A stretch of 64,000 nt of DNA from Lysinibacillus fusiformis (lineage in GTDB: Bacteria; Bacillota; Bacilli; Bacillales_A; Planococcaceae), in contig NZ_CP070490.1 of assembly GCF_016925635.1 (NCBI RefSeq), forward strand, positions 4,408,001-4,472,000, read 5' to 3'. Under the pieces are notes generated by a model. The model had not been told where the DNA came from, searched no databases, and was given only the letters and a program-made list of their open reading frames with translations. How positions within the stretch are numbered: position 1 is the stretch's first letter; each line of letters starts with the position of its first letter. Made by a program: the position numbers and the translations under genes. Below are positions 33,586 through 45,443 of the stretch, in pieces.

Positions 33586-35138
33586 GTAACGGAATGAGTT
33601 TTACAGCCATATTCTTCTTCGTAGGCATTGTTGGTTTAACATTAGTTATTACATGGTGGGCATCTAAACGTACATCTTCAGCAAGTGATTTCTACACTGC
33701 TGGTGGTGGCTTAACAGGCTGGCAAAATGGACTAGCTATCGCAGGTGACTATTTATCAGCAGCATCCTTCTTAGGTATCGCTGGTGCTGTAGCATTATTT
33801 GGATTTGATGGATTCTTCTTCTCTATTGGTTATTTGGTAGCTTACTTAGTGGTATTATATATTGTTGCTGAGCCGTTACGTAACCTTGGGAAATTTACTT
33901 TAGCTGATATGATTACAGCGCGTTTTGATAACGCAAAAGTTCGTGGAACAGCTGCTTTAAGCACTATTACAATTGTTTTATTCTACATGATTGCACAACT
34001 AGTTGGTGCAGGAGCACTTATTCAATTACTATTAGGTATCGACTATTGGATCGCCGTATTAATCGTAGGTTTCATGATGACAACTTACGTGCTATTCGGT
34101 GGTATGACAGCAACATCTTGGGTACAAATTATTAAAGCTTGTCTTTTAATGTTAGGTACGGTTATTATTTCGTTCTTAGTATTAAAAGAGTTCGGCTTCA
34201 GTATCTCTACAATGTTTAAAGAAATGACTACTGTTACTGACAGTGGTGCTGCTTATTTAAACCCAGGTCTTAAATATACAAATGGACTTGATACAATCTC
34301 TATGTTAATCGCGTTAGTATTGGGTACTGCGGGTCTTCCACATATCTTAATGCGTTTCTTCACAGTAAAAGACGCAAAAACAGCTCGTTCATCTGTTATT
34401 TGGGCTACTTGGATCGTAGGTATCTTCTACGTTCTAACAATTTTCTTAGGCTTCGGTGCAGCAGCATTCGTTGGGAAAGAAGATATTATCGCAGCAAACG
34501 CTGCTGGTAACATGGCTGCCCCACTTCTTGCAGAAGCACTTGGTGGCGACATTCTATTCTCATTCGTTTGTGCCGTAGCATTCGCAACAATTTTAGCGGT
34601 AGTAGCAGGTCTTGTACTATCTGGTGCATCTGCCCTATCACATGATATTTATGGACAAATTATCAAAAAGGGTAAAATTACAGAAAAAGAGCAAGTTCTT
34701 GCAGCTCGTATCGGTTCGATTACAATCGCTGTTATTTCTATCCTATTAGCACTTGGTGCACAAACATTAAACGTTGCATTCTTAGTATCTTTAGCATTCT
34801 GTATTGCAGGTTCTGCTAACCTTCCAGTTATTATTTACACAATTTATTGGAAACGCTTTAATACAGCAGGTGCTGTTACTGCGATGTTAACAGGTTTAAT
34901 CTCTGCGTTAGTATTAGTTGCTATGTCTCCAAACGTGTGGAATCCAGTTGAAGGTAAGGCCATTTTCGTAGGTGATCCATTAATTATGTTAACGAACCCA
35001 GCCATAATCTCTGTACCACTTGGTTTCCTTGGTGGTTTCTTCGGCACATTACTTTCTAAAGAAACAGATGATGCGAAATATCGTGAAGTTGACGTTAAAG
35101 CAAACACAGGTATTTCTGTACAGGACGTATCTCACTAA
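33582..35138 (+). CDS. Sodium:solute symporter family protein (ActP/YwcA-like), copy 2
   Basis: A 518-residue paralogue of the symporter at 31212, alike along its whole length by eye: SASDFYTAGGGLTGWQNGLA, IAGDYLSAASFLGIAGAVAL, GTAGLPHILMRFFTVKDAKT, and the same C-terminal end (VKANTGISVQDVSH against VKANTGVSVSDISH). Substitutions are spread through the protein rather than in blocks, so the duplication is old. Codon choice appears more biased to preferred codons than in copy 1, which may mean higher expression. Substrates may have diverged. Confidence 0.87.
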   Translation: MSNGMSFTAIFFFVGIVGLTLVITWWASKRTSSASDFYTAGGGLTGWQNGLAIAGDYLSAASFLGIAGAVALFGFDGFFFSIGYLVAYLVVLYIVAEPLRNLGKFTLADMITARFDNAKVRGTAALSTITIVLFYMIAQLVGAGALIQLLLGIDYWIAVLIVGFMMTTYVLFGGMTATSWVQIIKACLLMLGTVIISFLVLKEFGFSISTMFKEMTTVTDSGAAYLNPGLKYTNGLDTISMLIALVLGTAGLPHILMRFFTVKDAKTARSSVIWATWIVGIFYVLTIFLGFGAAAFVGKEDIIAANAAGNMAAPLLAEALGGDILFSFVCAVAFATILAVVAGLVLSGASALSHDIYGQIIKKGKITEKEQVLAARIGSITIAVISILLALGAQTLNVAFLVSLAFCIAGSANLPVIIYTIYWKRFNTAGAVTAMLTGLISALVLVAMSPNVWNPVEGKAIFVGDPLIMLTNPAIISVPLGFLGGFFGTLLSKETDDAKYREVDVKANTGISVQDVSH

Positions 35139-35150
35139 TACACTCGACAG

Positions 35151-35180
35151 CCTCGTAAGTATCTTGCTTACGAGGTTTTA
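35151..35180 (+). terminator. Terminator of symporter module 2
   Basis: CCTCGTAAG (35151-35159) pairs with CTTACGAGG (35167-35175), followed by TTTTACTTTTT. Confidence 0.75.
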
Positions 35181-35236
35181 CTTTTTCTTCCCTATTCGCT
35201 ACTATAGAATTAAATAATGAATTGGAGGTTATGCTC

Positions 35237-35413
35237 GTGTCACAGTCTAACGCTAAAAAAAAACGTATGCATATTAAACGCACAGTCGGTAAAGATGTTG
35301 AAAAAAATCGACAATCTATCTCTTTCAGTACACATGAACGCTTAACGAAAACAAAGAACGAAAAATTGGAGCATGATTATACAAAATATAAAAAGCAGTA
35401 TAAGGACGATTAA
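35237..35413 (+). CDS. Small basic hypothetical protein
   Basis: A 58-residue lysine-rich soluble protein (SQSNAKKKRMHIKRTVGKDV; KTKNEKLEHDYTKYKKQYKD). The best start is GTG at 35237, 8 nt after GGAGG; an ATG at 35231 is too near the site. A terminator overlaps the stop. The charge pattern suggests nucleic-acid binding, but I know of no family. It is a real gene by its site, terminator and composition. Confidence 0.55.
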   Translation: MSQSNAKKKRMHIKRTVGKDVEKNRQSISFSTHERLTKTKNEKLEHDYTKYKKQYKDD

Positions 35414-35434
35414 CTCGTACCCTATACTGCTTTT
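35391..35434 (+). terminator. Terminator overlapping the small basic gene
   Basis: AAAAGCAGTATA (35391-35402) pairs with TATACTGCTTTT (35423-35434) around a 20-nt loop with inner AGG/CCT pairing. The symmetric A and T flanks allow use by the convergent TatD gene as well. Confidence 0.65.
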
Positions 35435-35438
35435 TCTT

Positions 35439-36188
35439 TTAAAGCCGATAGAAGGCTTTCGTGTTTTGCGTAATGATTTTGGCCGCTTCCTGTATTGACA
35501 GTCCTTTGATAGAGGCAATCACCTCAAGCGTAGAATGCATCATCCATGGCGATGTACGCTTGTTCGTAAACGGTCCTTCAAACGGCCAAGGACCATCCGT
35601 TTCCACCATCATCAGTTCAATCGGATAAGCATGAATTAGCTGTTGAATCTCCTCTTCATACAAACAATCTGGCGTAATGGAAATAAAATAACCACGCTCG
35701 ATCATGCGCTTCACAACAGCTTCATCCCCTTTAAACCAATGAAAATGGGCTTGACGCAGCTGATGCTTTTCCAGCAAATCACACACAACACTAGCGTCCT
35801 CATATACAGCGTGTAATACAATCGGCTTATCCAGTTCCTTCGCCAATACAACAAAACGCTCTAATAACGCCACATAAGGACGATCATCAATCGCTTGCTC
35901 TTGCCTTAAATAATAAGGTAGACCCACCTCACCAATAGCCACCATCTCATCCTTATGCGTACGAATCCAATCGAATAAAGCTGCCTCATCGCTTGGACTT
36001 AGTAAAGGCTGTTCAGGATGGAAGCCAAAAGCAGCCTTTACTTGCTGATAGCTGTTCGATAAACGCAACGTTCTTTCACACGAGGATAGTTGCATGCTAA
36101 CCGCAATCACAGCATCGACCTCTTCCAACAATAATGGAATTTCCTCATCGTTATACTGTTCCAAATGAATATGCGCATCAATCAACAT
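35439..36188 (-). CDS. TatD-family metal-dependent hydrolase, in the thiamine operon
   Basis: A 249-residue TIM-barrel amidohydrolase-like protein. Metal ligands: His6 and His8 (DAHIHLEQY), Glu of GEVGLPYY (about residue 92), His of VLHAVYED, and Asp of VETDGPWPF (about 202). The start at 36188 overlaps the thiZ stop region and has GGGTGAT 7 nt before it. Canonical TatD proteins are DNases with 3'-5' activity, but members within TPP-riboswitch operons are unlikely to be DNA repair enzymes. This one is the last gene of the operon and may hydrolyse a thiamine breakdown product (inference). Confidence 0.8.
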   Translation of the reverse strand: MLIDAHIHLEQYNDEEIPLLLEEVDAVIAVSMQLSSCERTLRLSNSYQQVKAAFGFHPEQPLLSPSDEAALFDWIRTHKDEMVAIGEVGLPYYLRQEQAIDDRPYVALLERFVVLAKELDKPIVLHAVYEDASVVCDLLEKHQLRQAHFHWFKGDEAVVKRMIERGYFISITPDCLYEEEIQQLIHAYPIELMMVETDGPWPFEGPFTNKRTSPWMMHSTLEVIASIKGLSIQEAAKIITQNTKAFYRL

Positions 36189-36927
36189 ACATATCACCCT
36201 TTTCTTCTTGTAAATACGTAAATAGCTGTTGCTTTAACGCTGTGAACGCTGCGGAATGTCGAATCTCCTCTTTCCGTGGTCTCTCAAAGGGCACGATGAT
36301 TTCCTTTTTAACAGTTGCTGGACGTTTGGTTAAGACAAGTATACGATCCGCTAAAAAGAGAGCTTCCTCAATACTATGTGTAACAAATAGGATTGATTTA
36401 CGATACTCTTCCCAGATGGATAAAAGCCATGCCTGCATTTCCAGTCTTGTAAATTCATCCAACGCAGAAAATGGTTCGTCTAAGCATAAAATCGGCTTAT
36501 CACTAACCATTGCACGAATGAACGATACACGCTGCTGCATGCCTCCTGACAGTTCGTTCGGATAGGCATGGATAAAGGAGGCAAGACCAACCTTTTCTAG
36601 CCATGCCTTGGCACGTTCCACATCAGGTTTATGCTGTAATTCCTCTACAAGCGTGACATTTTCTAAAATCGTACGCCAGGGTAATAGGCAAGGTTGCTGT
36701 GGCATATAGCCAATCGTTCCTCTTTTTTGCTGGATATCCTCTTCATTTAATAAAATGGCTCCTTGATCAATTGGCGAAACACCACCAATTAATTGAAAAA
36801 GTGTGCTCTTACCACTGCCTGAAGGACCCACAATGGCCACAAACTCACCATCCCTTACGTCAAATGAAAGTTGATCAAGGACTTTTAGTGCATCGAAGGA
36901 TTTAGCGATGTTTTGAATGCTGAGCAT
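36178..36927 (-). CDS. thiZ: ABC transporter ATP-binding protein ThiZ (thiamine-precursor uptake)
   Basis: A 249-residue ATPase: Walker A GPSGSGKST (about residues 34-42), ABC signature LSGGMQQRVSFIRAM, Walker B LCLDEPFSALDE and switch VTHSIEEAL. The subfamily is the SsuB/TauB/ThiZ group. It overlaps the permease gene by 26 bp and the TatD gene by 11 bp. Powers the import of a thiamine precursor, probably a hydroxymethylpyrimidine compound, given the upstream TPP riboswitch and the ThiY-type binding protein. Confidence 0.88.
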   Translation of the reverse strand: MLSIQNIAKSFDALKVLDQLSFDVRDGEFVAIVGPSGSGKSTLFQLIGGVSPIDQGAILLNEEDIQQKRGTIGYMPQQPCLLPWRTILENVTLVEELQHKPDVERAKAWLEKVGLASFIHAYPNELSGGMQQRVSFIRAMVSDKPILCLDEPFSALDEFTRLEMQAWLLSIWEEYRKSILFVTHSIEEALFLADRILVLTKRPATVKKEIIVPFERPRKEEIRHSAAFTALKQQLFTYLQEEKGDMYVD

Positions 36928-37675
36928 GATAGCCTCTCCCCTTCACCATGAATTTTTCAATCAAACGAATCCCGCTAAACAATAGTAAGCTCAAGAGAAC
37001 AATCGCAAAAATTGCCACAAATACACGATCTGTTCGGAAGGAGGACTGAGCTAAGGTCATGTAAACACCAATACCCTTTTTTGCACCGAGCCACTCCGCA
37101 ATCACAGCCCCCATCACACTATATGTAGCAGCAATTTTAACGCCTGAGAAAATGGCTGGATAAGCATGAGGCCATTCCAGCTTCCAAAAAGTTTGTGCCT
37201 TGGTAGCACCGATCATGGCAAAATAATGCTTTAATTCAGGGGCCGTTTGCCTAAATCCATCCATCGCTGCAATGACAATTGGGAAAAAGCACACGAGGCA
37301 AATAATAATGAGCTTCGGTAATAAGCCAAAGCCAAACCAAATAATAAGCAATGGTGCCAAGACAAGAATGGGAACATTTTGCGACATAATAAGAATTGGA
37401 TAAAACAACTCCCGAATGAATGTAAAACGATGCAACACAATCGACACCGTTAGACCACAAGCAATGCCAATGGCCAGACCTAGTAAGGCTAACTGCACCG
37501 TAGCGAATACATGTGGTAGAAAGGTTTGATACGACTGAAAGGCTTCCGACAAAATACTACTTGGCGCAGGTAATAACCAATGTGGAACTTCAGCAAAATG
37601 CACGATTAGTTCCCATATGAATAAGAGGAAGGCGATAAAAATTATCGTCCTTCCCTTTTGCAATGCACGTTTCAT
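36902..37675 (-). CDS. thiX: ABC transporter permease ThiX
   Basis: A 257-residue inner-membrane permease with six hydrophobic segments and the EAA loop for ATPase contact (MIGATKAQTFWKLEWPHAYP, about residues 154-173). It starts on the TAATG overlap with the thiamine-binding gene. Partner of the ThiZ ATPase and the ThiY lipoprotein. Of the SsuC/TauC type, whose substrate specificity lies mainly in the binding protein. Confidence 0.88.
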   Translation of the reverse strand: MKRALQKGRTIIFIAFLLFIWELIVHFAEVPHWLLPAPSSILSEAFQSYQTFLPHVFATVQLALLGLAIGIACGLTVSIVLHRFTFIRELFYPILIMSQNVPILVLAPLLIIWFGFGLLPKLIIICLVCFFPIVIAAMDGFRQTAPELKHYFAMIGATKAQTFWKLEWPHAYPAIFSGVKIAATYSVMGAVIAEWLGAKKGIGVYMTLAQSSFRTDRVFVAIFAIVLLSLLLFSGIRLIEKFMVKGRGYHAQHSKHR

Positions 37676-37965
37676 TACTGATATTTCTCCGTTAATGTAT
37701 CCATCGTAATACCCTTTGGCTGATATAAAATTTTCACTTGTGTAATAACATTAATGGCTCCTAGCTCGATCATCTTCTCATTCATTTTTTCAATGATTTG
37801 GAGCAATGTAGAAAGCTCGCCTTCCATCGTTGTTTCCAATGGATGTACCTCATATTTCACGCCAGAAGCATCGATCACAGCAATCGCTGCATCCACATAA
37901 GGGATAACATCTTCATATTTCTCTGTCTTTGGTATGATTTGCACACTGATTAATGAATTTGCCAT
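37675..37965 (-). CDS. Thiamine-binding protein (MTH1187/YkoF-like)
   Basis: A 96-residue cytoplasmic protein of the MTH1187/YkoF superfamily (old DUF77). ISVQIIPKTEKYEDVIPYVD and VHPLETTMEGELSTLLQIIE are its marks. YkoF-type proteins bind thiamine or its pyrimidine part. The start at 37965, 9 nt after AAGGAGG, is clear; a longer frame begins upstream without a site. It sits between thiY and thiX in the TPP operon and may hold or pass the imported precursor. Confidence 0.85.
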   Translation of the reverse strand: MANSLISVQIIPKTEKYEDVIPYVDAAIAVIDASGVKYEVHPLETTMEGELSTLLQIIEKMNEKMIELGAINVITQVKILYQPKGITMDTLTEKYQ

Positions 37966-37966
37966 G

Positions 37967-38962
37967 TTAATTGGCCTCCTTTTTAGGTAAGAAATCATTT
38001 GTAAAGGCTTGTTTCGCATCAAACTCGCCCTCTAGTACATGATTGCTAGACATCCATTTTGCATAGTTTTCCCACACAGAAAGCTTTTGCTCTCCCCATT
38101 GCTTGGCATCATCCTGATATTTATCTGCCAGCCATTCCTGACTTTTATGCACTAGCTCTTTATCTAAATCAGGAGCCGCTTCGATTAACATATCAGCTGC
38201 TTCACTTGGGTTTTCTATTGCGTATTCATAGCCTTTTGATGTAGCTGCAACAAAGGCTTTGACAACATCAGGGTTGTCCTGTAGCATTTTTTCATTCGTA
38301 GCTAGAACAGGTGTATAGTAATCCAATTGATCACTATAATCCGTTAGATACAGCATATTAATCTTTTCCCCACGCAGCTCAGCTTCAATCCCAGTCCATG
38401 CATAATAAATCCAAGCAAAATCAATGTCTTTTTCCATCATTGTGAAGAAATCTAAATCCCCTGCATTGACGATATCTAGCTTATTGATATCTGCCTTTTC
38501 TGTTTGCATTAATGATTGGAGAACGGCTTGCTCTAATGGCGCACCCCAACCACCATAAGTTTTACCTTCAAAATCCTTTGGCGATGTAATGCCTTTTGAT
38601 GCAATAGAAGCAAAGCCAGATGTATTATGCTGAATAATCGCTGCGATAGAGACCAGCGGCACATCTTGTACACGCGCCTGTGTAATGCCTTCCTGATAGC
38701 TCACGCCAAACTCTGCCTTTCCAGAAGCAACAAGCTGATCTGCGCCCGCCTCACCAGGCATAATTATCTCAACATCTAAGCCCTGTTCCTCAAAATAACC
38801 AAGTTTTTTTGCGACATACAGACCTGTATGATTCGTATTCGGTGTCCAATCCAGTACCACAGACACCTTTTTCAGCTTGTCACTTGCCTGCTTGTCCTCC
38901 TTGTCACTACAGCCCACCAAAGTCAAAAGTGCTGCCAATAGAATAAATAACCATTTTTTCAT
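37967..38962 (-). CDS. thiY: ThiY: precursor-binding lipoprotein of the thiamine ABC importer
   Basis: A 331-residue lipoprotein: signal peptide with lipobox LVGCS (Cys18), then an NMT1/THI5-like binding fold with VVLDWTPNTNHTGLYVAKKL, the family opening, and GYFEEQGLDVEIIMPG. NMT1-like bacterial proteins bind formylaminopyrimidine or hydroxymethylpyrimidine. First gene after the TPP riboswitch and terminator, so it is turned off by thiamine pyrophosphate. Length is normal. Confidence 0.9.
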   Translation of the reverse strand: MKKWLFILLAALLTLVGCSDKEDKQASDKLKKVSVVLDWTPNTNHTGLYVAKKLGYFEEQGLDVEIIMPGEAGADQLVASGKAEFGVSYQEGITQARVQDVPLVSIAAIIQHNTSGFASIASKGITSPKDFEGKTYGGWGAPLEQAVLQSLMQTEKADINKLDIVNAGDLDFFTMMEKDIDFAWIYYAWTGIEAELRGEKINMLYLTDYSDQLDYYTPVLATNEKMLQDNPDVVKAFVAATSKGYEYAIENPSEAADMLIEAAPDLDKELVHKSQEWLADKYQDDAKQWGEQKLSVWENYAKWMSSNHVLEGEFDAKQAFTNDFLPKKEAN

Positions 38963-39061
38963 GCGAAAGCCTCCCAGTTTGTAATATGAAAGTGTTCATG
39001 AATGAATGTTGTCACCAGAAGAAAGCGTATACAAGGTTTTCAAACTATTGCTTGAAAACAT

Positions 39062-39091
39062 AAAAAAACGCCTAGGATTCCTCCCAGACGT
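39062..39091 (-). terminator. Riboswitch-controlled terminator before thiY
   Basis: On the minus strand ACGTCTGGGA and TCCTAGGCGT pair with two mismatches and are followed by TTTTTTT (39062-39067). It lies between the TPP aptamer and thiY, and fits a TPP-off transcription-termination switch. Confidence 0.75.
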
Positions 39092-39129
39092 ATTACAATC
39101 ATTCTTCAAAACTTTGCTTTTTTGAATAG

Positions 39130-39222
39130 ATGTTCCCTACGCTGGTACGAGCCAAATCAGGTTCAAAGGGTCAGCGTCTATCGGACACAATCTCAGCTAG
39201 CAACTACTAGCCCCCCTACATT
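39130..39222 (-). promoter_or_regulatory. TPP riboswitch (THI element)
   Basis: On the minus strand the conserved series is present: GGGGGGCTAG, CTGAGATTGTGTCCGATAGA (the GCTGAGA core), GACCCTTTGAACCTGATTTG and GTACCAGCGTAGGGAA. This is the THI-box aptamer that binds thiamine pyrophosphate in the nascent leader RNA. It controls the five downstream genes through the terminator at 39062-39091. Confidence 0.97.
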
Positions 39223-39248
39223 CTTTCGCTATGAACTTTTCGATGATT

Positions 39249-39278
39249 ATTATACCCATAGTTACACTTAAATGACAA
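39249..39278 (-). promoter_or_regulatory. Sigma-A promoter of the thi operon
   Basis: TTGTCA (39273-39278) and TATAAT (39249-39254) with an 18-nt spacer on the minus strand, placing the transcript start just before the TPP aptamer. Confidence 0.75.
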
Positions 39279-39316
39279 GGTGCTATTTTTGAATAACGAT
39301 TGTATTCAAGACAAAA

Positions 39317-39341
39317 GCCCAGTTCTCCTAAGAGACTGGGC
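39317..39341 (-). terminator. Terminator of the parE-parC operon
   Basis: GCCCAG and TCTC pair with GAGA and CTGGGC around CTAA, with a one-T bulge. The stem follows the parC stop by a few bases and is followed by TTTTGTCTTG on the minus strand. Confidence 0.65.
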
Positions 39342-39347
39342 ATGATA

Positions 39348-43833
<4,486 letters not shown>

Positions 43834-44232
43834 TAGCTAGCGACAGGTCCAATCATTTTAATAATTTGCTCACAGTTTTGATCATATTTCTAAATAGTAA
43901 ACATCTTCAACAGTTGCTTAAAATTGGTATTTAAGCAAGACAGACTGCTTCTAGCTTCCATCAACATTGGACGCATCGAAGCCTATATAGTTGCAAAATA
44001 AATTTGTGTTGCTTGCAGATAGAAGCACTATTACGTACCTTGGGATGAAACTGGATAAAGTTAGACTTCTATTCTACCAAAGGAATGAGCGATTGACAAA
44101 ATTGCCTTTTTGCCTATATTTTTAAAAAGGTTTTTTCACTTCTTACAAACTTTTGTCTAAAAGCCTAGCCCTCGCTAATAGATTCTCTTTTGTATTGAAT
44201 TCAAGGCTTCCTATGAAATCTCCTTCATATCA
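43834..44232. other. Long divergent intergenic region with an inverted repeat
   Basis: About 400 bp between the parE and plsY promoters with no supported gene. It contains TTGCTTAAA-N7-TTTAAGCAA (43914-43938), a perfect 9-bp dyad, and an additional TTGACA-N17 promoter-like pair at 44093-44121 on the plus strand. Confidence 0.4.
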
Positions 44233-44261
44233 TTGTAGATTAGCAAGAAAAAGTGTAAAAT
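44233..44261 (+). promoter_or_regulatory. Sigma-A promoter of plsY
   Basis: TTGTAG (44233-44238), 17-nt spacer, TAAAAT (44256-44261), 56 bp before the plsY start. Confidence 0.65.
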
Positions 44262-44317
44262 ACTTGTTACAAACTATTAGTACCAAGTGATGGACTATGA
44301 ATGAAAGGAGTCCAGCT

Positions 44318-44920
44318 ATGATCAATGGACTTATTATTTTATGTGCTTATCTAATCGGCTCTATACCTTCTGGATTATGGATAGGCAAAATTTTTTATAA
44401 TACCGATATTCGTGAACACGGGAGCGGTAATCTTGGTGCGACCAATACTTTTCGAACGTTAGGGAAGAAGGCAGGTATTGTTGTTACGGTGATGGATGTC
44501 TTAAAAGGAACAGCCGCTGTCTTACTCGTGACACTTCCCGTTTTCTCTGACAGTACACTTCATTCTTTATTACTTGGTCTTGTCGCTGTGATCGGTCATA
44601 TGTTTCCGATCTTCGCCAACTTCCGAGGTGGGAAAGCCGTGGCAACTTCTGCGGGTGTATTATTAGGCTATTCTTGGCCTCTCTTTGTCCTACTATTTAT
44701 TACCTTTATTGTGACATTAAAAATCACAAAAATCGTTAGCTTAACATCGATGATAGCCGCTTTAGTAGCGCTTATTTATGCAATCGTTTATTATTTTATT
44801 ACAGGTGACTTTGCATTAGGCATCTTGGTAGCCTTTTTATTTACCTTTATTGTTTATCGCCACCGTGCCAATATTGCACGTATTAAAAACGGCACCGAAC
44901 CAAAGGTAAAATGGCTGTAG
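44318..44920 (+). CDS. plsY: Acyl-phosphate:glycerol-3-phosphate acyltransferase PlsY
   Basis: Integral membrane enzyme that puts the first acyl chain onto glycerol 3-phosphate, using acyl phosphate, in phospholipid synthesis. The three PlsY motifs are present: [11 protein letters not shown] with [34 protein letters not shown], and [15 protein letters not shown] at the end. ATG at 44318 is 7 nt after AAAGGAG; an ATG at 44297 is upstream of that site. At 200 residues with about five membrane helices it has normal size. Divergent from parE as in B. subtilis (yneS). Confidence 0.95.
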   Translation: MINGLIILCAYLIGSIPSGLWIGKIFYNTDIREHGSGNLGATNTFRTLGKKAGIVVTVMDVLKGTAAVLLVTLPVFSDSTLHSLLLGLVAVIGHMFPIFANFRGGKAVATSAGVLLGYSWPLFVLLFITFIVTLKITKIVSLTSMIAALVALIYAIVYYFITGDFALGILVAFLFTFIVYRHRANIARIKNGTEPKVKWL

Positions 44921-44939
44921 GAAGAGAGGAGCATTTGAA

Positions 44940-45230
44940 ATGAACATTGCATTGACAGATGAAGCCCTACAATGGTTCAAACATGAAATGGAAGTTGAAC
45001 CTGGCGATACAATTCGCTTTTATGCACGCTACGGTGGCTCTAGTCCGTTTCATGAAGGCTTTTCACTCGGCATGACACGTGAGGAACCCATTGCCATAGG
45101 TGTGCAGACAGTAATTGATGACGTCATCTATTACATTGACGAGAAAGATCTTTGGTTCTTTAACGATCACAATTTACATGTTGACGTTGATACAAGTAAA
45201 GATGAATTACAATACGACTATCGTACATAA
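44940..45230 (+). CDS. HesB/IscA-like protein without cysteines (YneR-like)
   Basis: A 96-residue protein of the HesB-like domain: MNIALTDEALQWFKHEM and RFYARYGGSSPFHEGFSLGM, the family opening. It has no cysteine at all, so it cannot bind iron-sulfur clusters as IscA does. It matches B. subtilis YneR, also next to plsY and parE. It ends in a strong terminator. Function unknown. Confidence 0.82.
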   Translation: MNIALTDEALQWFKHEMEVEPGDTIRFYARYGGSSPFHEGFSLGMTREEPIAIGVQTVIDDVIYYIDEKDLWFFNDHNLHVDVDTSKDELQYDYRT

Positions 45231-45234
45231 AACA

Positions 45235-45275
45235 AGTCTATCCTTTCAGCCCATGAAAGGATAGACTGTTTTTTT
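45235..45275 (+). terminator. Terminator of plsY-yneR-like operon
   Basis: AGTCTATCCTTTCA (45235-45248) pairs perfectly with TGAAAGGATAGACT (45254-45267), followed by a run of T. Confidence 0.85.
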
Positions 45276-45443
45276 TATTTAGTACAGAACAATTTTTCGA
45301 GACAACTTGAAAAACCCGCATACGAATGTTGCACAGTACATGATTTAACCGCAATTAGCTAATTTTTCATCCCCTTTTCGTTTATCTCTCAAAAAAATTG
45401 TCCACTCTAATGATAATGAACGTCCATTTGAGGAGGAAAACAT

